DNA from: Myxococcales bacterium
GTDB lineage: Bacteria; Myxococcota_A; Polyangia; Polyangiales; Polyangiaceae
Assembly (NCBI GenBank): GCA_016720545.1
Contig: JADKKK010000020.1
Location: 1-48,341, forward strand
Length of the DNA: 48,341 bases
Direction: 5' to 3'
The first letter of the stretch is position 1, and the number at the start of each line of letters is the position of its first letter. The notes under the pieces were generated by a model. It searched no databases, was not told where the DNA came from, and saw only the letters and a program-made list of their open reading frames with translations. The position numbers and the translations under genes are program-made. Shown here piece by piece: positions 10,400 to 20,003 of this stretch.

Positions 10400-12015
10400 C
10401 CTTCGCCCAGCGGCTCTTCCTCTTCGCCCTCCTCGTCGCGGCGTCCGCGCTCAGCCTGGGCGGTCGGCGCGTGCGCGCGGAGGCGCCGGCGCCCGGGGTC
10501 TCTGCCCCGCAGGGCCCGCGCTCGCTGGCCTCGCTGGCGCCGTCGCAGGCGCGGACGGCGTTCGAGCTCACGACGCGGCTCGACCTCGACCTCGCGGCCA
10601 AAGAGCTCGAGGGGGCCGACCTCGAGGTCCCCGAGATCGCCGCGGCCCGAGCCCGGCTGGCCGTGTTCACGGGAGACTGCGATCTCGCCACGACGCTCCT
10701 CGCGCGACGCGAGCTGCAGGCGGACGAGAACGCGCGGGCCCTCGCCGACGTGGCGCGCGGGTGCGCGCGAGTCACGGCCGGCGTGGTCGTGCTCACCGAC
10801 GCTGCCCGCGGCGTCGAAGTGAAGTTCCAAGACGAGCACGACGCCACGCTCTTCCCGCTGCTCGTCGAGACGATCGAGCGCGCCCGCGCGATGCTCACGG
10901 CGGAGCTCGGCGTCGACTGGCCCCGCCCTACCCGCTTCGTGGTGGTGAGAGACCACCTCTCGCTCTCGGCGATGACGGGCCTGCCCTACGAGGCGGCGCG
11001 CACGACCGGGACCGTGGCGGTCGCGAAGTGGGGCAAGGTGACGCTCCTCAGTCCGCGGGCGGCGCGACACGGCTACCCTTGGCGCGACACGGTGGCCCAC
11101 GAGCTCACGCACCTCGCGATCACCCGCGCCTCGGCCGACCGCGCGCCGCTCTGGCTCCAGGAGGGGCTCGCGAAGCGTCAGGAGGTGCGCTGGCGCGCGC
11201 CGTCCTCGTTCGACGACCGCCCGTCGGCGGACGCCATCGTCGTCCGCGGCGTCGCCCGGAAGCTCGACCTGCCGCTCGACAAGCTCGGGCCCAGCATCGC
11301 GATGCTGCCGAGCGCCGAGGCGGCCCAGGTCGCGTTCTCGGAAGTGACCAGTTTCGTTCGTTATTTCGCCTCTCGGGGCGACAAAGACACGCTCCCCAGG
11401 GTGCTGCTCGCGCTGAAGAACGGGCAGTCCGTCGATGACGCGCTGAAGTTCGTCACCCAGCGCGATCTCCCCGCGTGGGACGCGGAGTGGCGAGCGCAGC
11501 TCCCGAAGCTCGCGCCGGAGCCCGCACCGGCGAGAGGGCCTCGCGAGGCCCGCGAGGCTAACCCGGGCACCTCGCTCCGCGATCGCGTGCGGCTCGCCGA
11601 GCTGCTGCTCGCGCAGGGGCACGCCGCGGCGGCCGCGGCGGAGCTTGAAGGGGGCGATCGGGTCGACGGGGCCGAGGGAACCGCCGACGATCCGGCGCTG
11701 CGCGCGCTCCGCGGGCGGATCCTCGAAGCGCTCGAGCGCCTCGACGAGGCCGGGCCGCTCGTGCGCGAGCCGCGAGACGTCGCCTCCAGCTTCGCGCCGT
11801 GGTGGGCCCTCCGGGGGCGCGTGCTCGGGGCGAAGGGGGACGAGCCCGGCGCGGAGTCCTCGTTCGCCGAGGGGATCGGCGAGGATCCGTTCGATAAGGA
11901 GCTCGCGTGCCGCCCCAAAGGCGGGGCCCCGGCCGGCGCGGATGCCGGCGTGAATGGCGTCGACCCGCTCTGCAACGGGGCGCGCACGGCGCCGCCCCGC
12001 GATTCGGCGGATTGA
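10396..12015 (+). CDS. Peptidase MA-like zinc metalloprotease, secreted
   Basis: A 539-residue protein whose ATG overlaps the stop of the DUF4175 gene. Residues 1-30 form a signal peptide (LFLFALLVAASALSLGG). The catalytic region carries HELTH at residues 235-239 followed by LWLQEGLAKRQE, giving two zinc-binding His, the catalytic Glu and a downstream Glu, as in the peptidase-MA (gluzincin-like) family. The C-terminal third (RVRLAELLLAQGHAAAAAAE, ALRALRGRILEALERLDEA) has TPR-like helices. The likely location is the periplasm or cell surface. Coupling to the DUF4175 protein suggests they work on the same envelope process. The substrate is unknown. The frame is intact and codon use is like the neighbours. 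Confidence 0.85.
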   Translation: MTFAQRLFLFALLVAASALSLGGRRVRAEAPAPGVSAPQGPRSLASLAPSQARTAFELTTRLDLDLAAKELEGADLEVPEIAAARARLAVFTGDCDLATTLLARRELQADENARALADVARGCARVTAGVVVLTDAARGVEVKFQDEHDATLFPLLVETIERARAMLTAELGVDWPRPTRFVVVRDHLSLSAMTGLPYEAARTTGTVAVAKWGKVTLLSPRAARHGYPWRDTVAHELTHLAITRASADRAPLWLQEGLAKRQEVRWRAPSSFDDRPSADAIVVRGVARKLDLPLDKLGPSIAMLPSAEAAQVAFSEVTSFVRYFASRGDKDTLPRVLLALKNGQSVDDALKFVTQRDLPAWDAEWRAQLPKLAPEPAPARGPREAREANPGTSLRDRVRLAELLLAQGHAAAAAAELEGGDRVDGAEGTADDPALRALRGRILEALERLDEAGPLVREPRDVASSFAPWWALRGRVLGAKGDEPGAESSFAEGIGEDPFDKELACRPKGGAPAGADAGVNGVDPLCNGARTAPPRDSAD

Positions 12016-12086
12016 CCCGCGCGGCGGGCGAAGGTTAGGATCGGTGACCCTCGCTCTTTCCCGGTGAGCTGCCGTGAGGTGCGCGA

Positions 12087-12120
12087 ATGAAGCCTCCCCG
12101 ATGAAGTCTCCCCGATGAAG
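12087..12120 (+). repeat. 14-bp tandem repeat placing three ATGAAG starts before psd
   Basis: ATGAAG occurs at 12087, 12101 and 12115, separated by CCTCCCCG and TCTCCCCG, so a 14-bp unit is duplicated immediately upstream of the psd start. Because 14 is not a multiple of three the three ATGs are in three different frames, and only the last opens psd. No strong Shine-Dalgarno sequence is obvious in the unit. Confidence 0.8.
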
Positions 12121-12945
12121 CTCACGTATGCCTCCGCCCAGCTCTTGCGAGTGATGCCGCGAGAGCGAATATCCCGCCTCATGGGGCAGCTCGCCGACGT
12201 GCAGTGGCCGCGCCCACTCGAGCGCGCGGTGCTCGGCGCGTACTGCCGTGCCTACGACGTGGCCCTGGAGGAGTGCGAGGCGCCCGACCGGTGGGCGAGC
12301 TTCGACCATTTTTTTACGCGCCGACTGCGTGACGGCGCCCGACCGCTGGCCGACGGCGCCACGTGGGTTTCCCCCGCCGACGGCCGGCTGGAGTCGCCCG
12401 GGGTCGTGACCGCCGACTCCCTCTACCTCGTGAAGGGCCGCCCCTACCGGGTCGACGAGCTCGTGGGCGATCGGGACGAGGCCCGGCGCTACGTGGGGGG
12501 GGGCGGGTGTGTCGTGTACCTGTCGCCGCGCGACTACCACCGAGTCCACACGCCCGCCGCGGGCAAGCTCGTGTGCGTCCGCTCGATGCCGGGCGACTAC
12601 TTCCCGGTGAACTCCATCGGGCTCGACCACGTGCCGAACCTGTTCGTCCGAAACCGCCGGGTCGCCCTCGCGATCGAGACCGAGTCGTTCGGGCGCGTCA
12701 CGGTCGTCATGGTGGCGGCCATGGTCGTCGGGCGCATCACGGTGACGGGCATCGACGCCCGCGACGTGCCGTACGGCACGCACACGCTCGACGCGCCGCT
12801 CGAGCTCGAGGCAGGAGCGGAGCTCGGTATGTTCCACCTTGGCTCCACCGCCGTGGTGTTCTTCGAGCCCAAGGGCTTCGCGAGGTTCGTCGCGCAGGAG
12901 GGCCCCATCAAGATGGGGCAAGCCCTCGCCGAGGCAGGCGCATGA
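12115..12945 (+). CDS. psd: Phosphatidylserine decarboxylase proenzyme
   Basis: A 276-residue enzyme that decarboxylates phosphatidylserine to phosphatidylethanolamine at the membrane. Recognisable motifs in order: FDHFFTRRL near the N-terminus, VSPADGRL, the catalytic SPRDYHRVHTP, FPVNSIGLDHVPNLFVRNRR, and the self-cleavage site LGST (about residues 242-245), where the Ser becomes the pyruvoyl prosthetic group. Length fits the bacterial family. The start at 12115 was chosen from the three repeated ATGs because it alone is in frame. The stop overlaps the ATG of the methyltransferase gene (ATGA), so the two are likely co-translated. The gene is intact with normal composition. Confidence 0.95.
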   Translation: MKLTYASAQLLRVMPRERISRLMGQLADVQWPRPLERAVLGAYCRAYDVALEECEAPDRWASFDHFFTRRLRDGARPLADGATWVSPADGRLESPGVVTADSLYLVKGRPYRVDELVGDRDEARRYVGGGGCVVYLSPRDYHRVHTPAAGKLVCVRSMPGDYFPVNSIGLDHVPNLFVRNRRVALAIETESFGRVTVVMVAAMVVGRITVTGIDARDVPYGTHTLDAPLELEAGAELGMFHLGSTAVVFFEPKGFARFVAQEGPIKMGQALAEAGA

Positions 12946-14831
12946 GCTTCGACCCCGACGAGACGGTCGAAATCGCGGCCCTCAAGGACGAGACACGAGC
13001 GCCAGCCGCCAGCCGGCCGTCGTTGGAAGAGGTCGAGGTGGCGGTCGAGCTCGACGACGACGTCGAGGCGAGCGCGCCCGAGCGCGGCTCGCGCCCGGCG
13101 TCGGAGACCCCGGAGGCGGCGAAGGCGGAAGCCGACTCGCAGAAGAAAGAGCGCGTGCGCCCGAAGCTCACGCTGCGAATCCCCGACGACGAGGTCGCGA
13201 GGCCCGAGGTGAAGCGCGAGCCGACGACCCAGCCCGATCTCGCAGCGGCGATCGTGGCGGAGGGCGGCGCTCCAAGCGACGCCTCGGACACTGTGCCGCC
13301 CCCGCCGCCGGGCCCCGACGACAGCAGCGAAATCCCGATGGCTTCCGCGTCGATCCTGCTGATCGAGCCCGACCCTTCCTCCCCTTCGGTGCCCCCCGTT
13401 TTGGGCGACGAGCCTCGCTTCGAGGAGCTCAAGGAGGGGCCCTTCGCGGACGACGCCGAAGAGGACAGCTGGACCCCGTGGCAACCGACGGCGATCGAGC
13501 TCCGCGAGGCGAGCGCCCCACGCGCGGAGGGCGCCCCTGCCGCCACCGCGCTCCCGGCCGTGGCCCCGAAGGCGCCGGCGGAGGCGCAGTCGGTCCCCGC
13601 CGACGTCGAGGAAATCCCCTTGGAGCCCGACGAGGAAGACGAAGACTGGCAGGTCCCATCGAACCCGCCCGAGGTCGAGCCCGAGGATCTGCTCCTCGTC
13701 GAGCCGGCGACCGCCTCGATGGTGCCTGCCGTGGGCGCGAAGGCTGTCCCCCAGCCGATCATTCCCGCCGCCGCGCCCGCACCGGTCGTGCTGCCCGTGA
13801 TCGCCGCGGCGCCGCCTACGCCCGCGACGCCGCCGTCCGCGCCCGCGCTCCCCACGGTGCCCGTCCTGAGCGCCCCGCTCGCCGTGGCGCTCCCGGCGGG
13901 CGTCGGCATGGAGTCGCTGCCCCCGGCCGCCCTCCCCACGCCGGCCGCGCCGCAGCCCGTCTCGGTCGTCTCGACGCCGAAGCTCCATCAGGTGCTCGCC
14001 GAGGGCGGCCCCCGGGTGGGCGCCACCCCCACCGCGCCCGCCGCGACGCCGCCTTCGGAGCCGCGCGCGCTCGACGGCAAGCGCCGAGGCAAGCCGTGGT
14101 GGGAGGAGCTCTTCAACGACGACTACCTGCGGACCACCGGGTCCGTGACCGATCGTGAGATCGCGGCCGAGGCCACGTTCATCGAGGAGAGCCTGGGCGT
14201 CGCGAAGGGGGCCACGGTGCTCGATCTCGCGTGCGGGAGCGGACGGCACGCGATCGAGCTCGCCGCGCGCGGCTACCAGGTGATCGGCTTCGACCTGTCG
14301 CTGGCGATGCTCGCGCGCGCCTCCGACGAGGCCCAGGAGCGGAACCAGAAGCTCAACTTCGTGCAGGGCGACATGCGCGAGATGACCTTCGAGGACGCGT
14401 TCGATGGGGTCTACTGCTGGCAGACGAGCTTCGGGTTCTTCGAGGAAGAGAAGAACGCGACGGTGGTCGGCAACGTGCACCGCGCCCTGAAGAAGGGCGG
14501 GCAGTTCCTGCTCGAGGTGGTCAACCGCGACTACGTCGCCCACGACGTGCCGTCGCTCGTCTGGTTCGAGGGCGACGGGTGCATCTGCATGGACGAGGTG
14601 CACCTCGACTTCATCACCTCGCGCCTCCGGGTGAAGCGCACGATGATGATGGACGACGGGCGTTCGAAGGAGATCGAATACTCGGTGCGCGTTTACTCGC
14701 TGCACGAGCTCGGCAAGCTCCTGAACGACGCGGGGTTCCGCGTGGCCGAGGTCTCGGGGCGCATCCAGACCCCGGGCGTCTTCTTCGGCGGCGAGGCGCC
14801 GTCGATCATCATCCTCGCCGAGAAGCGCTGA
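12942..14831 (+). CDS. SAM-dependent methyltransferase with long acidic/proline-rich N-terminus
   Basis: A 629-residue protein whose ATG overlaps the psd stop. Residues 1-375 are low-complexity: first acidic (VEVAVELDDDVEASAPE), then Ala/Pro/Val-rich, with repeated Glu-Asp patches such as EIPLEPDEEDEDWQVP. The catalytic part starts at about residue 382 (GKPWWEELFNDDYLRTTGS). It has the class I methyltransferase motif I VLDLACGSGRHA, the acidic loop GFDLSLAMLARA, then FVQGDMREM and a C-terminal beta sheet ending in IIILAEKR. There is no signal peptide or membrane helix. The substrate is unknown. Overlap with psd makes a phospholipid or membrane-linked substrate conceivable, but this is inference; generic methyltransferases of this type are common in myxobacteria. 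The disordered extension is unusual in length. Confidence 0.85.
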   Translation: MSFDPDETVEIAALKDETRAPAASRPSLEEVEVAVELDDDVEASAPERGSRPASETPEAAKAEADSQKKERVRPKLTLRIPDDEVARPEVKREPTTQPDLAAAIVAEGGAPSDASDTVPPPPPGPDDSSEIPMASASILLIEPDPSSPSVPPVLGDEPRFEELKEGPFADDAEEDSWTPWQPTAIELREASAPRAEGAPAATALPAVAPKAPAEAQSVPADVEEIPLEPDEEDEDWQVPSNPPEVEPEDLLLVEPATASMVPAVGAKAVPQPIIPAAAPAPVVLPVIAAAPPTPATPPSAPALPTVPVLSAPLAVALPAGVGMESLPPAALPTPAAPQPVSVVSTPKLHQVLAEGGPRVGATPTAPAATPPSEPRALDGKRRGKPWWEELFNDDYLRTTGSVTDREIAAEATFIEESLGVAKGATVLDLACGSGRHAIELAARGYQVIGFDLSLAMLARASDEAQERNQKLNFVQGDMREMTFEDAFDGVYCWQTSFGFFEEEKNATVVGNVHRALKKGGQFLLEVVNRDYVAHDVPSLVWFEGDGCICMDEVHLDFITSRLRVKRTMMMDDGRSKEIEYSVRVYSLHELGKLLNDAGFRVAEVSGRIQTPGVFFGGEAPSIIILAEKR

Positions 14832-14864
14832 GCGGTACGTCGGCCCGGCCCGGTCGCCCTTATG

Positions 14865-14879
14865 CGTGCATTCTACACG
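14865..14879. promoter_or_regulatory. Near-palindrome CGTGCATTCTACACG between two genes
   Basis: CGTGCATTCTACACG has arms CGTG/CACG plus a partial inner match (C/T A). It lies 34 bases after the methyltransferase stop and upstream of the lipoprotein start. Very similar dyads occur at 38791 and 40100 in the same window. Its role, operator or part of a small dispersed repeat, is not known. Confidence 0.4.
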
Positions 14880-15002
14880 CATGGGGTCCGTGGCGCGGCT
14901 CACGCTCCGTGGTCGCCCCAGCTGGCGCGAGAGGCGCTACGGTGGGCTGTGCTCCGCTCTCGCTCCGCCGGTCACCCCGTGCATGCCGCTCGCCCCGCCT
15001 CT

Positions 15003-15767
15003 GTGTCCCGAGCCTTCGTGTGGGCCCTGTCGACCCTTGGGGCGCTCACGTCTTGCGCCTCCACGCCACCTCCGGCGCCGCCCGCGCCGCCCGCGCCGTC
15101 CGCGCCGCCCGCGCCGCCCACACCGCCGGCGCCCGCCGAGGCGGCCCCGAGCGCCGCGGCCCCGAGCGCGACGGCCCCGAGCGCGGCGCTGCCCTCGAGC
15201 TGCGCGCCCTCGGCCACGCCCTGCGCGCCCGATCCGGGCTTCGTGAAGCGCCTGTGCGACGGGTCGTTCCCCGACGTCGGCCTCGCGCTCTTCGCGAAGG
15301 GGACGCCGTGGAAACGCCTCGCGATGCGCGGGGACGTGGACGGCTGGAACGCCGACGGCGGCGCGAGCCCGAAGGCGCGTCTGCTCTTCGACGAGGAGGT
15401 CCTCGTGCTGCGCCGCCGGGCCGCCGCGACGAGCGGCGTGGTGGTAGGCAGCGGCGGCGGGTACCTCGTCATGCGCTGGGACGGGCACTGCTACACGCTC
15501 GACGACGGCGAGGTCACGGAGAAGGTCCCGCCGAAGCCAAAGGCCGCGCCACTCCCCTTTCGCTTCTACGCCGACGCGACCAAGACCGCGCTGCTGAAGA
15601 GCCCGAAGGTGCTGGCGGCCTACCAGGTCCGTGGCCGCGAGTGCAAAGGGGCCATCAGCGGCGCGGTGACCCGCGCCTGCGAGAGGGCCGACGACGCGCT
15701 CTCCGCCGCCGTGGTGGCAGAGGTGCGCGCGGGCCTCCCCGTGCCCGCGCCCGAACGCCTCCCGTGA
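15003..15767 (+). CDS. Lipoprotein with Ala/Pro linker, unknown function
   Basis: Starting at the GTG at 15003 the protein has 254 residues: a short signal peptide (RAFVWALSTLGALTSC) with lipobox LTSC, then an Ala/Pro-rich linker made of repeated PPAPPAP-like units, then a globular part with several cysteines (SSCAPSATPCAPDPGFVKRL) and WKRLAMRGDVDGWNADGG ... LVMRWDGHCYTLDDGEV. The open frame extends upstream to 14862, but that part reads unlike a signal peptide, so I prefer the internal start. The globular part resembles other uncharacterised myxobacterial lipoproteins by composition only. It is probably anchored to an envelope membrane. It follows the methyltransferase by about 170 bases, which contain the 14865 dyad. 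Confidence 0.7.
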   Translation: MSRAFVWALSTLGALTSCASTPPPAPPAPPAPSAPPAPPTPPAPAEAAPSAAAPSATAPSAALPSSCAPSATPCAPDPGFVKRLCDGSFPDVGLALFAKGTPWKRLAMRGDVDGWNADGGASPKARLLFDEEVLVLRRRAAATSGVVVGSGGGYLVMRWDGHCYTLDDGEVTEKVPPKPKAAPLPFRFYADATKTALLKSPKVLAAYQVRGRECKGAISGAVTRACERADDALSAAVVAEVRAGLPVPAPERLP

Positions 15768-15776
15768 GGGCGGACC

Positions 15777-17344
15777 TCAGCGCTTGCCGGTGAGCGCGTC
15801 GAGGAGCGCCCGGTCGCCCTGCACGGCCGTGCGCTGCATGTAGAATGCGAGGCCGCGGCGCCCGCCTAGCTCCTCGCCGCCGCCGGCCCGACCGGGGCCG
15901 CCGTGGAGGAGGTGCGGCATCACGAGCCCTGGGGCGATCGCCTGGGAGGCGACCTTGCTCGAGCCGATGACCACGCGCCCATTGAAGGCCGCCGAGCCGA
16001 CCACGGCCGCGGCGAGGAAGCGCGGATCGTCGGAGTAGACGCTGGTGACGAGCCCGCCGCCGCCCGCGGCGACGAGGCGCGCGGCGTCTTCACCCGTGCC
16101 GTCGTACGGCATGACGGTCGCGCAGGGGCCGAAGACCTCGTGAGAGTGGACCACGTCCGCCACGCTGGGCTCCCCGTGCACGAAGAGCAGGGGGCTCATG
16201 AAGAACCCCTTGTCGCCGTCCCGGCCGAGCGCGTCCACCCGGTCGGGATCGCCGAAGACGAGCTTGGCGGCGGCCTGGATGCGCTTGGCGCCCTCGCGGA
16301 CGTCGCGGAGCTGGCTCCGCGTCGCCAGCGGTCCCATGTTCACGTCGTCGTGGGTCGGCACGCCGACCTTGATGGCGCGGAGCCGCTCGGCGAGGAGATC
16401 GGCGATCTCGGCGAGGCGCTCGCGCGGCACGTAGACGCGCCGAATGGCCGTGCACTTCTGCCCGGTCTTCTGCTGGATGTCGCGCGCGACGTCGGCCGTG
16501 AAGAGGTTCTCGAGATCGGAGCCGAGCTCGACGTCGGGCCCGAGGACCGCTGCGTTCAGGCTGTCGGCCTCGACGTTCAGGCGCACACCGCGCTCGACGA
16601 CCGAGGCCTCGGCGCGGAGCGTGCGCGCGGTGCTGCTGCCGCCGGTGAACGCGAGCACGTCTTGCGCCCCGAGGTGCGAGGTGAGCGCGCCCGCGCCGCC
16701 CGCGAGGAGCGAGAACGCGCCGGTGGGGAGCGCGCCCGACTCGACGAGCAGCTCGGTGATGCGGTGTGCGACGAGCGCCGTGCTGGTCGCGGGCTTGCAG
16801 AATACAGGCATCCCCGCGAGCAGCGCGGTGGCGGCCTTCTCCGCGAGGCCCCAGGCGGGGAAGTTGAACGCGTTCACGTGCACGGCGACGCCGCGGCGCG
16901 GGGTGTACACGTGCGCGCCAAACAGCCGAGCGCTGCGCCCGAGCTGTACGCCGTCGCCGTCGGCCAGCAAGTGGGCGTCGCCCAGCTCTTTCCCGAGATC
17001 GGCGTAAAAGGAGAGCGTGCCCGTGGCGCCGTCGATGTCGAACTTTGCGTCGGACCGGGTGTTCCCGCCGTTGGTCATCGCGAGCCCGATGAGCTCGTCG
17101 CGCTTCGAGTAGATGGCCTTCGACATCGCGCGGAGGAGCCTCGCCGCGCTCGGCGAACGACATCGCGCGGAGGCGCGGGCCGCCCTCGTCGCGGGCGTGG
17201 GCGAGCGCGGCGCCGAGATCGAGGCCCTCGGTCGACGCGGTCGCGACCACCTCTTCGGTGGAGGGTTCAGGAGCGCCGCTCCCGGCCCCGCCGCCCGAGG
17301 CCACACGTCCACGCGCCGGAGAGATACGAAGCGGATCCGGTCAT
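15777..17344 (-). CDS. boxD: PaaZ/BoxD-type CoA-semialdehyde dehydrogenase (frameshifted N-terminus)
   Basis: The minus-strand ATG at 17342-17344 opens MTGSASYLSGAWTCG. The frame then changes near 17285 to SGGGAGSGAPEPSTEEVVAT and TEGLDLGAALAHARDEGGPR, and again near 17150 to ARLLRAMSKAIYSKRDELIG, which continues intact to the stop. This mosaic matches the N-terminus of PaaZ-like aldehyde dehydrogenases. The catalytic Cys lies in TGQKCTAIRRVYV, a likely general-base Glu in LNVEADSLNAAV, and the NAD(P) region in VFCKPATSTALVAH. The chain is about 520 residues and lacks the C-terminal hydratase domain of PaaZ. Beside boxC, boxB and boxR it is most likely the 3,4-didehydroadipyl-CoA semialdehyde dehydrogenase of the box pathway. 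The exact substrate is inferred from context. The gene symbol is provisional. Confidence 0.8.
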
Positions 17345-17375
17345 GGCGTGGGTAGAGCAAAGGGTGTGTGGCCTG

Positions 17376-18188
17376 TCAACGACCGGAGCGCGGGCGGGCC
17401 GCCGACGCCGCGCGGAGGCCCGCGAAGCGCTCGACGAGCAGCGCGGTCACGGCGCTCGCGTCGCGCTCTGCGGTGTCGACCGTGAGCTCGGCGGCCCCGT
17501 ACAGCGGAGCGCGCTCACGCAGGAGCGCCCGGAGCTCGTTCATCGCGTCGTCCCGCCCCTTCATGGGGCGCCCGTCGCCCTGGGCCACCACGCGGCGAAA
17601 GTGGTCCTCTGCGCGCGCGCGGAGCCACACCGTGTGCGTCTCCCGGCGCAGCGTGGCGTAGGTGTCTCGCGCGGTCACGAGGGAGCCGCCCGTGGCGAGC
17701 ACCGCGGGGCGGCCCTCCGCGAGGAAATCGGTGAGCACCTCTCGCTCGAGCCTGCGAAAATACGCCTCGCCGTGCATCTCGAAGACCATGCCGAGGCTCA
17801 TCGCCGCGCGCTCGGCGATGCGCACGTCGAGCTCGACGAACGGGACGCGCAGCGCGCGCGCGAGGGCCGCGCCGACGGTGGTCTTCCCGGCGCCGCGGAG
17901 GCCCACGAGCGACACCACCCGCGGGCCCCGATCGGAGGCGAGCTCGGCGGCGTCCACGAGCTCGGCGGCGCGGACCCCCAGGGCGCGCGCGAGGGCGAGC
18001 AGGCGCACCACCGAGATGTTGCCGAGGCCCCCTTCGAGCGAGACCAGGAACCGCGCAGAGAGGCCCGTGCGCGCCGCGAGCTCCGCCAGCGTGGCGCCTT
18101 CGGCGTGGCGCAGCCGGCGCACCTCGGCGCCGAGCGCAGCCAGCGCGCGCGACGACGCGGCGCGCTCCTCGGGGGCCTTCGCGGGCAT
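17376..18188 (-). CDS. boxR: BoxR/BzdR-type benzoate-pathway repressor (HTH + shikimate-kinase-like)
   Basis: A 270-residue regulator. The start at the ATG at 18186-18188 fits the fusion: an XRE helix-turn-helix at residues about 20-75 (TLAELAARTGLSARFLVSLE), then a shikimate-kinase-like domain with Walker A GLRGAGKTT near residue 100 and ATGGSLV and RPMKGRDD later. This two-domain build is the hallmark of BzdR/BoxR, which repress benzoate genes and respond to benzoyl-CoA through the kinase-like domain. The open frame could start at 18335, but the extra 49 residues look non-homologous and would cover the promoter. It lies 31 bases before the dehydrogenase on the same strand, probably one operon, and is divergent from boxCB. 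Intact. Confidence 0.92.
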   Translation of the reverse strand: MPAKAPEERAASSRALAALGAEVRRLRHAEGATLAELAARTGLSARFLVSLEGGLGNISVVRLLALARALGVRAAELVDAAELASDRGPRVVSLVGLRGAGKTTVGAALARALRVPFVELDVRIAERAAMSLGMVFEMHGEAYFRRLEREVLTDFLAEGRPAVLATGGSLVTARDTYATLRRETHTVWLRARAEDHFRRVVAQGDGRPMKGRDDAMNELRALLRERAPLYGAAELTVDTAERDASAVTALLVERFAGLRAASAARPRSGR

Positions 18189-18333
18189 GGCGCGAGAGCG
18201 TAGTTCGCGCCCGAGGGCCCGACCAGCGCTCCGACACGCGCGCCCGCGCAACGTGCGCACTATAATGCCCATTCCGTTGACTTCATGCAGTATACCGCTT
18301 GCTCGGTCTGGGGCCGTGTGCGAAGAACCTCGC
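18189..18333. promoter_or_regulatory. Divergent boxR / boxC promoter region
   Basis: This 145-bp gap separates boxR from boxC. It contains an A+T-rich island in otherwise GC-rich DNA: a perfect TATAAT at 18261-18266, TTGACT at 18277-18282, the tetramer TGCA at 18286-18289 and TATACC at 18291-18296. The TATAAT and TTGACT boxes are not spaced as one promoter, so they may belong to different or overlapping promoters. BzdR/BoxR operators are known to contain TGCA repeats; only one exact TGCA is present here, along with TGCGCA and TGCCCA. Confidence 0.5.
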
Positions 18334-19995
<1,662 letters not shown>

Positions 19996-20003
19996 GGCGC
20001 ACC

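Noticed and set aside
9046..12921. Minus-strand open frame of 1291 codons opposite DUF4175, metalloprotease and psd
   Set aside because: It is the antisense shadow of three well-supported plus-strand genes, with His/Arg-rich translation and no motif.
15903..18203. Plus-strand open frame of 766 codons opposite boxD and boxR
   Set aside because: It is the antisense shadow of the dehydrogenase and regulator; Arg/Glu/Ala/His-rich with no domain.
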